Source: Rhodospirillales bacterium (GTDB lineage Bacteria > Pseudomonadota > Alphaproteobacteria > Acetobacterales > Acetobacteraceae). From it: a stretch of DNA of 11,094 bases. The stretch is from NCBI GenBank assembly GCA_028870815.1, contig JAGWOU010000029.1:1-11094 (forward strand). The letters run 5' to 3'. The notes under the pieces were generated by a model that worked only from the letters and a program-made list of their open reading frames with translations, was not told the origin of the DNA and did not search any database. Position numbers and translations under genes: made by a program. Below are positions 1-7,175 of the stretch, in pieces. Position 1 is the stretch's first letter; every line of letters starts with the position of its first letter.

Positions 1-1221
1 GCCATTGGCCATAACCGCTATGCCACCACGGGCGATACAGTGCTGCGCAATGTGCAGCCGCTCTTCGCGGAATTCGAGTTTGGCGGTTTCGCGGTCGGCC
101 ATAACGGCAATCTCACCAACGCGCACACGTTGCGCCGGGCGCTGACGCGGCGCGGCTGCCTGTTCCAGTCCACCATGGATTCGGAGGTGTTTGTTCACCT
201 CATCGCGATCTCGCTTTATTCCAACGTCGTCGATCGGCTGATCGACGCGATTAAGCAGGTGATCGGCGCCTATTCGCTGGTGGCGCTGACAAATGAGCAA
301 CTGATCGGCGTGCGCGACCCGCTTGGCGTGCGCCCGCTGGTGCTAGGCAAGTTAAGCGGGGCAGACGGCAAACCGGGCTGGGTTCTGGCCTCCGAGAGCT
401 GCGGGCTGGATATCGTGGGCGCGGAATTCGTGCGCGATGTGGAGCCTGGCGAAATCGTGCTGATCGACGATAGCGGTGTGCAGAGCATCAAGCCCTTCGC
501 GCCGCAGAAGCCGCGTTTCTGCGTGTTTGAATATATTTATTTCGCGCGGCCGGATTCCATCATGGAAGGGAATTCCGTTTACAGCGCGCGCAAGAAGATT
601 GGCGCGCAACTGGCTTTGGAAGCGCCCGCCGAGGCGGATGTGGTGGTGCCGGTGCCTGACTCCGGTGTGCCCGCCGCCATGGGCTTCGCGGAAGCCTCGG
701 GGATCAATTTCGAACTTGGCATTATTCGCAACCATTATGTGGGGCGCACCTTTATCGAGCCGACGGATCAGATTCGCCATCTCGGCGTGCGGCTCAAACA
801 TTCGGCAAACCGTGCCATGATTGAAGGCAAACGCGTCGTGCTGGTGGACGATTCCATCGTGCGTGGCACCACTAGTCAGAAGATCGTGGAAATGGTCCGC
901 CAAGCCGGGGCGAAAGAGGTGCATATGCGCATCGCTGGCCCGCCCACGACCCATTCATGCTTCTATGGCATCGACACGCCAGAGCGCGCCAAGCTATTGG
1001 CGGCGCGCAATTCTGTCGAGGAGATGGCGAAGCTCATCGGCGTGGATTCGCTGGCATTCATCTCCATTGACGGACTCTACAAAGCCTTGGGCAAGGAAGG
1101 GCGGAACGCTGACCAGCCGGCCTTCTGCGATGCCTGTTTCACGGGGGATTACCCTATCCAGCTGACAGACAATGCCGAGGCGCGGGCAAGCCGGCCAAGC
1201 CTTCTGGCGGAGTTGAGCTAG
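1..1221 (+). CDS. purF: Amidophosphoribosyltransferase PurF, 5' end outside the window
   Basis: This is the first committed enzyme of de novo purine synthesis: it transfers glutamine-derived ammonia to PRPP, giving 5-phosphoribosylamine in the cytosol. The frame is open from base 1, and 406 residues are visible. By family length, roughly 80-100 N-terminal residues, including the catalytic Cys of the class II glutaminase domain, lie to the left. Visible glutaminase motifs are GHNRYATTG at the edge and GHNGNLTN near base 100. The phosphoribosyltransferase part shows VPVPDSGVP, RNHYVGRTFIEP and the PRPP loop VVLVDDSIVRGTT (about 835-873). Cysteines at 520-522 (CVFEY), 958-960 (SCFYG), 1126-1128 and 1135-1137 (CDAC) match the four 4Fe-4S ligands of Bacillus-type PurF, so this is the iron-sulfur class. 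It ends at TAG 1219-1221. No hairpin with a T-run follows directly. The cvpA gene that usually precedes purF is found instead at 9795-10397 on the other strand. Confidence 0.97.
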   Translation, partial: AIGHNRYATTGDTVLRNVQPLFAEFEFGGFAVGHNGNLTNAHTLRRALTRRGCLFQSTMDSEVFVHLIAISLYSNVVDRLIDAIKQVIGAYSLVALTNEQLIGVRDPLGVRPLVLGKLSGADGKPGWVLASESCGLDIVGAEFVRDVEPGEIVLIDDSGVQSIKPFAPQKPRFCVFEYIYFARPDSIMEGNSVYSARKKIGAQLALEAPAEADVVVPVPDSGVPAAMGFAEASGINFELGIIRNHYVGRTFIEPTDQIRHLGVRLKHSANRAMIEGKRVVLVDDSIVRGTTSQKIVEMVRQAGAKEVHMRIAGPPTTHSCFYGIDTPERAKLLAARNSVEEMAKLIGVDSLAFISIDGLYKALGKEGRNADQPAFCDACFTGDYPIQLTDNAEARASRPSLLAELS

Positions 1222-1502
1222 AAGCTTTGCGCGGCAAGCCGGCCGTGCACCGTAACGCTGGGCCAACGCATCTGCAAATTGCGATGCGCTATATAAATTA
1301 ATTTAAAAATCAATATGTTAGCACGCGTAATGTGTCATTTAAGCCACATTGTTCCGCCAAAGCGCTCGCGCGCTTCGTTTGGTATGGCGTTCGCGATAAG
1401 TGGCATGTAGGTTGCAGAACGGTTACTGTTAATGGCGCTTGTTGCGGCAATTTATGGGTTCCCCGGCGCCATAGGACTAGGGTTTAGGCATCACGCGCGA
1501 AG

Positions 1503-1512
1503 AATGCGCATT
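1503..1512. repeat. Perfect 10-base palindrome abutting the porin ribosome-binding site
   Basis: AATGCGCATT is self-complementary over all 10 bases and ends one base before the Shine-Dalgarno sequence at 1513. It could be half of a larger operator or a target for a repressor or RNA-binding protein. Being so short it may also be chance, and as a hairpin without a loop it would be weak. Confidence 0.4.
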
Positions 1513-1519
1513 GAGGAGG
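1513..1519 (+). promoter_or_regulatory. Strong ribosome-binding site of the porin gene
   Basis: GAGGAGG is nearly a full anti-Shine-Dalgarno match. It lies 4 bases before ATG 1524 and 13 bases before the in-frame ATG 1533, which favours the first ATG as the start. Its strength fits a highly expressed outer-membrane protein. Confidence 0.8.
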
Positions 1520-1523
1520 CATA

Positions 1524-2690
1524 ATGATTAAGATGCGTCGGCAACTTCTGGGACTGGGCTTTGTGGCCGCGTCCTCTCTTCTGGCCCTGCATGCGGCGCA
1601 TGCCATGAACGGCCCAACCGCGATCGAGATCGATGGCGGGCCGCTTGGCAGCCTTAGCCTCAGCGGCGGTGTTGACGGTTACGGCTACTATGTTAGCAAT
1701 CTGCCGAACGGCACTCTGAACCATGGCGTGAACGTCGCGAACGCTCTGGTGGAGTTGCAGAAGACCTCCGGCGAATTGCAGTTCACCATTGAGGTTGGCT
1801 CCAACGGCGGCGCCATTGCGGTTGGCGCGTCCGGCCGCCCTGGCCAGACATCCATTAACAATTTCAGCACCGGCCCGCTCTATGCCGGTTATGTGACCAT
1901 TGCGCCGAAGGATATGCCGTTTACCATCTCCGCTGGCCGCATGGCCTCGCTGGAAGGTTGGGAATCCGCTGTCGACTGGAACAACGAGTCGCAGCTCACC
2001 ACTGATATCTGGTATGTCGAGAACAGCCAGAACGATGGCGTTGAGGGCAGCTACACCGCTGGTCCGGTCACCGCGACCGTACTGTTCGGCGATGGTTGGG
2101 ACACGCATGTGTTCAACTTCCTGCAAGCTCTGGTCAGCTACACCATCGACGACAACAACAATGTGAACGTCTATTACGCTGGTAATCTGGGCCGTACCGG
2201 CCTGAGCGCTCGCACCTATGGCTGGGGCTCCGGCACCACCGTTGGCCAATATGGCCCCTACTTCATGAACTCCCAGATGATCGGCGGCTGGTACAGCTAC
2301 ACCATGGGCAACCTGAACGTGATTCCTGAAGTTCAGTATGTCTATGCCAAGACCGACCATCAGCTGGGCATCGACAAGCCCACCTCCAACCTGGGTGCGG
2401 CTGTGTTTGGCGACTACACCTTCGGCAAGTCGCCTTACTCGCTCGGCGGCTGGGTGGAATACGAAAACTCCCAGGGCGCTGGCAGCTGGTTTGTCGGGCC
2501 GAAGTCTGAGGCTGTTGGCTTCGCTGTTTCGCCGACCTGGCAGTACAAGGATTTGTTCGCCCGCGTGAACGGTGGCGGCCTGTACCTGTTGCATAACCGC
2601 GACACCAACGGCAACACTTACGGTTACGGCGCCAGTGGAACGGACAAGTTCCAGTTCATCGGCACGCTGGAAGCCGGTTTGCTGTTCTAA
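1524..2690 (+). CDS. Outer-membrane beta-barrel porin (OmpL-like, bbp2-type)
   Basis: This 388-residue protein has an N-terminal signal peptide: basic MIKMRRQ, a hydrophobic stretch to about residue 24, and a likely signal peptidase I site after AHA at residue 27. The mature part alternates polar and aromatic residues, is rich in Gly, Asn, Tyr and Trp, and ends in phenylalanine (EAGLLF), as expected of a Bam-assembled outer-membrane barrel. An early stretch resembling YVTIAP...FTISAGRMASLEGWES recalls the 'putative beta-barrel porin-2, OmpL-like' family; that assignment is from memory of the family pattern, and another porin family is possible. Role: probably a passive channel for small solutes; the substrate is unknown. 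Codon choice is biased to AAC, TAC and GGC, as in highly expressed genes. The gene has its own long leader and strong RBS, so it is probably transcribed alone. It converges on mutL, with 25 bases between stop codons and no clear terminator. Confidence 0.85.
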   Translation: MIKMRRQLLGLGFVAASSLLALHAAHAMNGPTAIEIDGGPLGSLSLSGGVDGYGYYVSNLPNGTLNHGVNVANALVELQKTSGELQFTIEVGSNGGAIAVGASGRPGQTSINNFSTGPLYAGYVTIAPKDMPFTISAGRMASLEGWESAVDWNNESQLTTDIWYVENSQNDGVEGSYTAGPVTATVLFGDGWDTHVFNFLQALVSYTIDDNNNVNVYYAGNLGRTGLSARTYGWGSGTTVGQYGPYFMNSQMIGGWYSYTMGNLNVIPEVQYVYAKTDHQLGIDKPTSNLGAAVFGDYTFGKSPYSLGGWVEYENSQGAGSWFVGPKSEAVGFAVSPTWQYKDLFARVNGGGLYLLHNRDTNGNTYGYGASGTDKFQFIGTLEAGLLF

Positions 2691-2715
2691 TTCGGGCTTG
2701 TTTGCTTCTGGCGCA

Positions 2716-4446
2716 TCAGCCGCGCCGGCCGAACAGTTTTTCCAAATCCGCGCGGGTGAGTTTCAGGAAGGTCGGCCGCCCGTGGGAGCATGTGGCGGCG
2801 CGGGGCGTGGCTTCCATCTCCCGCAATAGTGCACTGATTTCCTCGCGTTGGAGGCGCCGCCCGGCGCGGATGGAACGGTGACAGGCAAGCCGCGCCAGGG
2901 CAGCGTCAAGCTTTGCCTCCAACGCCAGCGGCGTGCCGGATTCGGTAAATTCTTCGGCAAGGTCGCGCAGCAGCCCTGCCGCGTCGGGCTCTTTCAAGGC
3001 CGCGGGCACGCCGCGCACGATGATGGCGCCGGGGCCAAAGGCTTCAATCTCCAGCCCCAGCCGCACCAGGGTTGCTGTTTCCGCCAACAGCCGTGCGGCC
3101 TCCATCGGCGGAAAATCCACCACCACCGGCACCAGCAGGGGCTGGGTGGCAATGCGGCCCTGCGCGAATTGCGCTCGTAGCTTTTCCTCCGTCAGCCGTT
3201 CATGCGCGGCGTGCTGGTCAACGATGACGAGCGAGCCATCAGGCGCCTGGGCCAGCACGTACGTGTCCAGAATTTGCGCCAGCGGTGCGCCAAGCGGATG
3301 GTCCACTTCCTCTGGCTCTGGTTCCGCAAACACAGACCGTGCCAGAGGTGGTGCGGCCAGTGCCAGCTCTGCCTCGGCAAAGCCACGGGCGGCGCGGCTG
3401 GGGGAGGTTGGCGGGGCGTAGGGGGCCAGGCTTGGCAACACCGCAACGGGTGCGGCGCCAAGGCTTACCGGCTGCGCCAAGGCGCGGCCGATGGCGCCAA
3501 TAACCAAGCTGCGCACCCCGTTCTGGTCCGCAAAGCGCAGCTCGGATTTCGCGGGATGCACGTTCACGTCCAGCGCCTCGTCCGGCAGGTCCAGCCGCAG
3601 GGCCGCGACGGGAAAGCGCCCGGCGGGAATCACGTCCCGGTACGCAAGGCGCAGAGAGAGGCGCAAAAGCGAATCCTGCACCGGGCGGCCATTCACCACG
3701 AAACTTTGCAGTTGCGATGTGGCGCGGTTCAGGCTTGCTGGGCCAATAAGGCCGCTCAGGCGCACATCGTCGCGCTGTGCGTCCAGTCTCAGCATGCTGT
3801 TCGCTGCCTCCCGCCCGAACAAGGCCGCAACACGGGCGGCTTCGTCCTGGGCGGGCAGGTCAAAGATCACCCGCTCGTCAGAGACCAGGCGGAAGGCCAC
3901 CTGCGGCGCGGACAGAGCGAGGCGCCACACCGTACGCTCGGCGGCTTCGGCCTCGGCGCGGGGCGAGCGCAGGAATTTGCGCCGCGCAGGGGTGGCATAG
4001 AACAGATCTTCGGCAATGGCGCGGGTGCCTTTGATGCCGGGCACCGGGCGCGCCGCTGTCACCACGCCGCCCGCCACGTCAATCCGCCAGGCGGAATCCT
4101 GGCCCGCCGGGCGGCTGATAAGTGTGAGCCGGGCGGCAGCGCCGATGGAGGGCAAAGCCTCGCCCCGGAAGCCGAGTGTGGCGATGCGCACCAACGCCTC
4201 ATCCTGAAGTTTCGAGGTGGCATGGCGTTCAATGGCGAGCGGCAGCTCATCGGCGGGGATGCCGCTGCCGTCGTCGATAACCTCTATCCGCTCAATTCCG
4301 CCGCCGGCCAGGATCACTTCGATCCGCTTGGCGCCGGCATCCAGCGCGTTTTCCACCAGTTCCTTCACCGCGGCGGCCGGGCGCTCAATCACCTCGCCGG
4401 CGGCGATGCGGTTGATTGTGGTTTCAGCGAGGCGGCGGATGGGCAT
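2716..4446 (-). CDS. mutL: DNA mismatch repair protein MutL with endonuclease motif
   Basis: MutL is the ATP-driven matchmaker of methyl-independent mismatch repair, linking MutS mismatch recognition to strand nicking. The 576-residue product has the GHKL ATPase motifs near the N-terminus: KELVENALDAGA (residues 28-39, base Glu29), DDGSGI (58-63) and GFRGEAL (92-98). After a short linker the C-terminal domain carries the metal-binding nuclease motif DQHA-x2-E-x4-E (410-421), a conserved Cys-His pair (522-523) and CSHGRP (from 553). It is therefore predicted to nick DNA itself, as in species without MutH; the usual Pro in C-P-H-G-R-P is Ser here. The length is slightly below the E. coli form, mainly in the linker. 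The start MPIRRLAETTINRIAAGEV is the conserved N-terminus, although no Shine-Dalgarno sequence is visible. It is transcribed alone, divergently from the amidotransferase gene, and converges on the porin. Confidence 0.97.
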   Translation of the reverse strand: MPIRRLAETTINRIAAGEVIERPAAAVKELVENALDAGAKRIEVILAGGGIERIEVIDDGSGIPADELPLAIERHATSKLQDEALVRIATLGFRGEALPSIGAAARLTLISRPAGQDSAWRIDVAGGVVTAARPVPGIKGTRAIAEDLFYATPARRKFLRSPRAEAEAAERTVWRLALSAPQVAFRLVSDERVIFDLPAQDEAARVAALFGREAANSMLRLDAQRDDVRLSGLIGPASLNRATSQLQSFVVNGRPVQDSLLRLSLRLAYRDVIPAGRFPVAALRLDLPDEALDVNVHPAKSELRFADQNGVRSLVIGAIGRALAQPVSLGAAPVAVLPSLAPYAPPTSPSRAARGFAEAELALAAPPLARSVFAEPEPEEVDHPLGAPLAQILDTYVLAQAPDGSLVIVDQHAAHERLTEEKLRAQFAQGRIATQPLLVPVVVDFPPMEAARLLAETATLVRLGLEIEAFGPGAIIVRGVPAALKEPDAAGLLRDLAEEFTESGTPLALEAKLDAALARLACHRSIRAGRRLQREEISALLREMEATPRAATCSHGRPTFLKLTRADLEKLFGRRG

Positions 4447-4567
4447 GAGCGCTCAATAGCATGGCCGCCCGAGTCCTGCCGCATAAGGAGAAACTCCGGC
4501 AACAAGAGCGCTTCACGAAAGAAAGTTTCCCTGCAATAGTGGTTTCGTTCCTATGCGGAGAGTCCAA
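4447..4567. promoter_or_regulatory. Divergent promoter region between mutL and the amidotransferase-ligase operon
   Basis: This 121-base gap lies between two gene starts pointing away from each other, so it should carry both promoters; I cannot assign convincing -35/-10 boxes. Small symmetric elements are visible: TGAGCGCTCA (4446-4455, perfect palindrome touching the mutL start codon), GGAG-AAA-CTCC (4487-4497) and GAAAGTTTC (4521-4529). Their function is unknown. Confidence 0.4.
4557..4562 (+). promoter_or_regulatory. Ribosome-binding site that selects the GTG start at 4568
   Basis: GGAGAG lies 5 bases before GTG 4568. It sits inside the reading frame if ATG 4553 is used as the start, and that ATG has no purine-rich sequence upstream. 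This, plus the family-like N-terminus MKFLVFQH, favours GTG 4568. Confidence 0.65.
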
Positions 4568-5290
4568 GTGAAATTTCTCGTCTTTCAGCATGTCGCCTCT
4601 GAACATCCTGGCAGTTTCCGTGACGTGATGAAGGCGCGCGGCTGCGCCATGCATGCCGTGGAGTTGGACGAGGGCGAGGCGATTCCGCCCGTGGACGGAT
4701 TCGATGCGCTGCTGGTGATGGGTGGCCCCATGGATGTGTGGGAGACCGACAAACACCCTTGGCTGCTTGAGGAGATGGCGGTGATCCGCGACTGGGTGAA
4801 AGCCGGGCGCCCCTATCTTGGCATGTGCCTTGGCCACCAGTTATTGGCCAAGGCACTAGGCGGGGAAGTGGGGCTGATGCCAACGCCGGAAGTCGGCATG
4901 AGCAAGGTGGAAATCCAGCCGGACCCGATCTTCAAAAGCCTGCCCGCGCTCTGGCCCTGCCTGCAATGGCATGGGGCGGAGGTGCAACGCCTGCCGGAAG
5001 GGGCGATGCGGCTCGCCACCTCGCCCGCCTGTGCCAACCAGGCCCAGCGTTGGGGTGATTGCGCCTATGGGCTGCAATTCCACATGGAACTCACCCCCAC
5101 CACCACCGCCGAATGGGGCAGCCTGCCGGAATATAGAAAGGCGCTGGAGCGTGTGCGCGGCCCCGGTGCATTGGAGGCGCTGGCGGCGGAGGTGGATGCG
5201 GATTTCACCGGGCTCTACAACGCGGCACAGACGATCTTCGGCAATTTTCTCGACATCGCCGCGCGGGCCTTGGCCCCGGCAGCTATTTAG
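4568..5290 (+). CDS. Class I glutamine amidotransferase-like protein (possible gamma-glutamyl hydrolase)
   Basis: This 240-residue protein has the class I amidotransferase (triad) fold. The nucleophile elbow is GMCLGHQ with Cys87, and the other triad members are His172 and Glu174 in LQFHMEL; LLVMGGPMDVWE near residue 50 is the usual oxyanion-side motif. Such stand-alone proteins resemble the glutaminase part of GMP synthetase and include enzymes that cleave gamma-glutamyl bonds. It could release ammonia from glutamine for a partner or hydrolyse a gamma-glutamyl conjugate. The next gene is a glutamine-synthetase-family ligase 8 bases downstream, so the two are almost certainly co-transcribed and probably act on the same chemistry. 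There is no signal peptide; it is cytosolic. The start is placed at GTG 4568 because of GGAGAG just upstream; ATG 4553 would add five residues. The family is clear, the substrate is not. Confidence 0.88.
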   Translation: MKFLVFQHVASEHPGSFRDVMKARGCAMHAVELDEGEAIPPVDGFDALLVMGGPMDVWETDKHPWLLEEMAVIRDWVKAGRPYLGMCLGHQLLAKALGGEVGLMPTPEVGMSKVEIQPDPIFKSLPALWPCLQWHGAEVQRLPEGAMRLATSPACANQAQRWGDCAYGLQFHMELTPTTTAEWGSLPEYRKALERVRGPGALEALAAEVDADFTGLYNAAQTIFGNFLDIAARALAPAAI

Positions 5291-5298
5291 GAGCCGCA

Positions 5299-6645
5299 AT
5301 GTCTCTGTATTTTTCACATACAAAAGAAACCGCCGCGGCCCTGGCCACATCTCTGCGCGAAGCCGGCGCGGCCTATGTGCGGTTTGAACTGCCGGATCTG
5401 GCGGGGTTGTCGCGGGGCAAGACCGTGCCCATCGAGCATGTGGAGGCCTATGCGCGGGATGGCCTCAACCTTTATGGTGGTACCGTCACGCTGGACAGTT
5501 CCTCCCACCCCATTCCCGGCACCGGCTATAACGAGGACGCGAATTTCGCCGATTGCCTGATGGTGCCTGACCCGGAGACGGTGAGCCCGGTGCCCTGGAT
5601 CGCCGACACCGCGCGGGTGATCTGCGATACCAAATGGTACGACGGCAGTCCGCAAATGGCCGCCCCGCGCACCGTGCTGAAAACCATGCTGGCAAAAGCA
5701 GCGGAGATGGGATTCGGCGTGAAGATGGGCCATGAATTCGAATTTTATGTGGTCGATCTGGAAACAAAACAGCCGCTTTATTCCGGCGCGCCGATTTTCG
5801 TCACCGCCATCACCCACCGCCACCCGGCTCTGGACAAACTGATGCGCGTGCTGGCGCAGAGCGGGGTGGATATGATCACTGCCAATGGCGAGTTTGGGCC
5901 GGGGCAGTGGGAGCTGAATTTCGCGGCGCTGGACGGCATCGCGGCGGTGGACCGTGCTTTCGTGTTCAAGAACACGGTGAAGGAATATCTGCGCACGCAA
6001 GGGCTGCTGGCGACGTTCATGACCAAGCCTTACGCGCATCTCTCCGGCAGTTGCTCGCATTTCCATTTGTCTTTGTTCGACTTGGAAACAGGCAAAAATG
6101 TATTTTTGGATGAGGCGGATGCGGATGGTATGAGCGCTCTGATGAAAAGCTTCACGCAGGGGATTCTGGACCACGCCCCCGCCGCGCAGGCCATCTGGAA
6201 CCCCACGCCGAATTGCTACCGGCGCATCCGCCCCGGCACCTTCGCGCCCTCCAACATCTCCTGGGGGGTGGAAGACCGTTCAGCCTCCGTGCGGATCAAG
6301 GCTTCAAAAGATAAGAGGCAACATCTGGAAGTTCGCGTACCTTCGGCACTTTCCAACCCCTATCTCACCGCTGCCGCCACCATCGCGGCGGGATTGTTGG
6401 GCGTGCAGAAAAACGCAGATCTGGCGCCGGAGCGTAAAGGGTTGAAGGAGGCGGATAGCTTCTTCAAGAAACTCCCCACCGAGATTCACGAATCCATGGC
6501 CGCTTTGCAGGCGGATTCAGAATTCACTGCCATGCTGGGCGAAGAATTCGTGAAGGTCTATACCATCGTGAAGCGGGCGGAAATTACCCGGCTGCGTGAT
6601 GAAGTTCCAGCGGCGGAGACGGCAGAGTATTTCGATCTTTACTGA
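5299..6645 (+). CDS. Glutamine synthetase family ligase (gamma-glutamylpolyamine/amine synthetase-like)
   Basis: This 448-residue enzyme belongs to the glutamine synthetase superfamily, which uses ATP to activate glutamate as gamma-glutamyl phosphate and joins it to ammonia or an amine. The catalytic set is intact: E146-x-E148 in GHEFEFYV, E198 and E205 in GEFGPGQWELN, H254 and H256 in GSCSHFHLSL, the Arg cluster around 311 (YRRIRPGTFAPSN), and E344-x-R346. The N-terminal LPDLAGLSRGKTVP and the 7-residue spacing in E-FGPGQW-E look like PuuA/GlnT-type ligases more than housekeeping GlnA. The NLY-type adenylylation tyrosine seems replaced by SFF (387-389), arguing against GlnE control. AGGAG overlaps the stop of the preceding amidotransferase gene and sits 5 bases before ATG, indicating one operon. 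Its tail overlaps rsmD by 7 bases on the opposite strand. Likely substrates are putrescine or another amine, but a plain glutamine synthetase role is not excluded. Cytosolic. Confidence 0.9.
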   Translation: MSLYFSHTKETAAALATSLREAGAAYVRFELPDLAGLSRGKTVPIEHVEAYARDGLNLYGGTVTLDSSSHPIPGTGYNEDANFADCLMVPDPETVSPVPWIADTARVICDTKWYDGSPQMAAPRTVLKTMLAKAAEMGFGVKMGHEFEFYVVDLETKQPLYSGAPIFVTAITHRHPALDKLMRVLAQSGVDMITANGEFGPGQWELNFAALDGIAAVDRAFVFKNTVKEYLRTQGLLATFMTKPYAHLSGSCSHFHLSLFDLETGKNVFLDEADADGMSALMKSFTQGILDHAPAAQAIWNPTPNCYRRIRPGTFAPSNISWGVEDRSASVRIKASKDKRQHLEVRVPSALSNPYLTAAATIAAGLLGVQKNADLAPERKGLKEADSFFKKLPTEIHESMAALQADSEFTAMLGEEFVKVYTIVKRAEITRLRDEVPAAETAEYFDLY

Positions 6646-7175
6646 CCAAATTGCCAGATTTTCAGATGCGCCTTGCCGTGGCTGCGCTCCGCCAAAACCT
6701 CGGCCACGTCCAGCGCCTCGCCCGGCCCCAGTTCGGCCACGATAACAGCACCGGGCGCGATCCAACCCTTCGCGGCCAGCACCTTTAACGCAGGCGCCAC
6801 CAACGCCTGTCCGTAAGGCGGGTCCAGAAACACCAGATCATGCGGGGTTCCGCTTGGCGGGTTCAGCGCATCCGCCGCCACAATCTTGACCTCCGCCGCT
6901 TTGCACGCGGCGATGTTGGCTTTCAAAGCTGCCAAAGCCGGGCTGGCCATTTCAATAAAGCTTGCCGATGCCGCCCCGCGCGAAAGTGCCTCCAGCCCAT
7001 AGGCGCCGGTGCCGGCGAACACATCCAGCACTTTCGCCCCATCCAATTCACACCAGGGCGCATGGGCCAAAATATCGAACACCGCCTGCCGGGCGCGTAT
7101 ATTGGTGGGGCGCGTGTCCCGCCCCTCCGGCGCGGCCAAAGCGCGCCCCTTCCACCGCCCGGCGATGATCCTCAT
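6639..7175 (-). CDS. rsmD: 16S rRNA (guanine(966)-N2)-methyltransferase RsmD
   Basis: RsmD methylates the exocyclic amine of G966 in 16S rRNA, using S-adenosylmethionine, on assembling 30S subunits. The 178-residue protein starts with MRIIAGRWKGR and shows the family's TRPTNIRARQAVFDIL (21-36), the SAM-binding loop VLDVFAGTGAYGLEALSRGA (49-68) and the catalytic DPPYG (118-122, the D/N-P-P-Y motif of N-methyltransferases). The length is typical. Its ATG overlaps the rluB stop in ATGA (7172-7175), so translation is probably coupled. The stop TAA at 6639-6641 lies inside the last codons of the ligase gene on the other strand, leaving no room for an intergenic terminator. It is the last gene of the puuD-like/rluB/rsmD operon. 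Confidence 0.95.
   Translation of the reverse strand: MRIIAGRWKGRALAAPEGRDTRPTNIRARQAVFDILAHAPWCELDGAKVLDVFAGTGAYGLEALSRGAASASFIEMASPALAALKANIAACKAAEVKIVAADALNPPSGTPHDLVFLDPPYGQALVAPALKVLAAKGWIAPGAVIVAELGPGEALDVAEVLAERSHGKAHLKIWQFGQ

Larger units (their letters stand above)
1222..1523 (+). promoter_or_regulatory. Non-coding leader upstream of the porin with AT-rich patch and inverted repeats
   Basis: This 302-base gap has no convincing gene. It contains a strongly AT-rich patch at about 1289-1320, unlike the GC-rich surroundings, which could hold a promoter. A weak sigma-70-like -10 candidate is TATGTT at 1314-1319, but no good -35 pairs with it. Inverted repeats seen by eye are AATGTG/CACATT (1329-1334 and 1345-1350), AAGCGC-TCGC-GCGCTT (1360-1375, perfect 6-bp stem, 4-base loop), ATGGCGC/GCGCCAT (1432-1438 and 1466-1472) and the palindrome AATGCGCATT (1503-1512). 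TAGG occurs three times between 1472 and 1488. The sequence GGCAAGCCGGCC at 1233-1244 repeats one inside the purF end (1185-1196). That the region drives and regulates the porin is inferred from position; the exact promoter is not assigned. Confidence 0.5.

Noticed and set aside
1331..1348. TGTG-N10-CACA as a CRP/FNR-type site
   Set aside because: CRP-family half sites are normally TGTGA-N6-TCACA. Here the spacing is two bases too long and the inner bases do not match, so it is listed only as an inverted repeat.
1360..1380. purF rho-independent terminator at the AAGCGC-TCGC-GCGCTT hairpin
   Set aside because: The stem is perfect, but only three T follow (CGTTTGG) and it lies 140 bases after the stop. 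Termination here is possible but not supported.
1491..2594. A 367-codon minus-strand frame across the porin gene
   Set aside because: It mirrors the biased codon use of the porin, shows no recognisable motif, and its predicted product has no signal, domain or sensible composition.
2691..2715. Terminator between the porin and mutL
   Set aside because: The 25-base gap has no stem-loop or T-run strong enough to call one.
3202..4539. A 445-codon plus-strand reading frame through mutL
   Set aside because: It is fully antisense to a clearly conserved mutL, and its translation is low-complexity (Gly, Arg, His, Gln) without family motifs. GC-rich genes regularly leave such open antisense frames.
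5314..6174. A 286-codon minus-strand frame inside the ligase gene
   Set aside because: It is antisense to intact catalytic motifs of the GS-family ligase and has no motif of its own.
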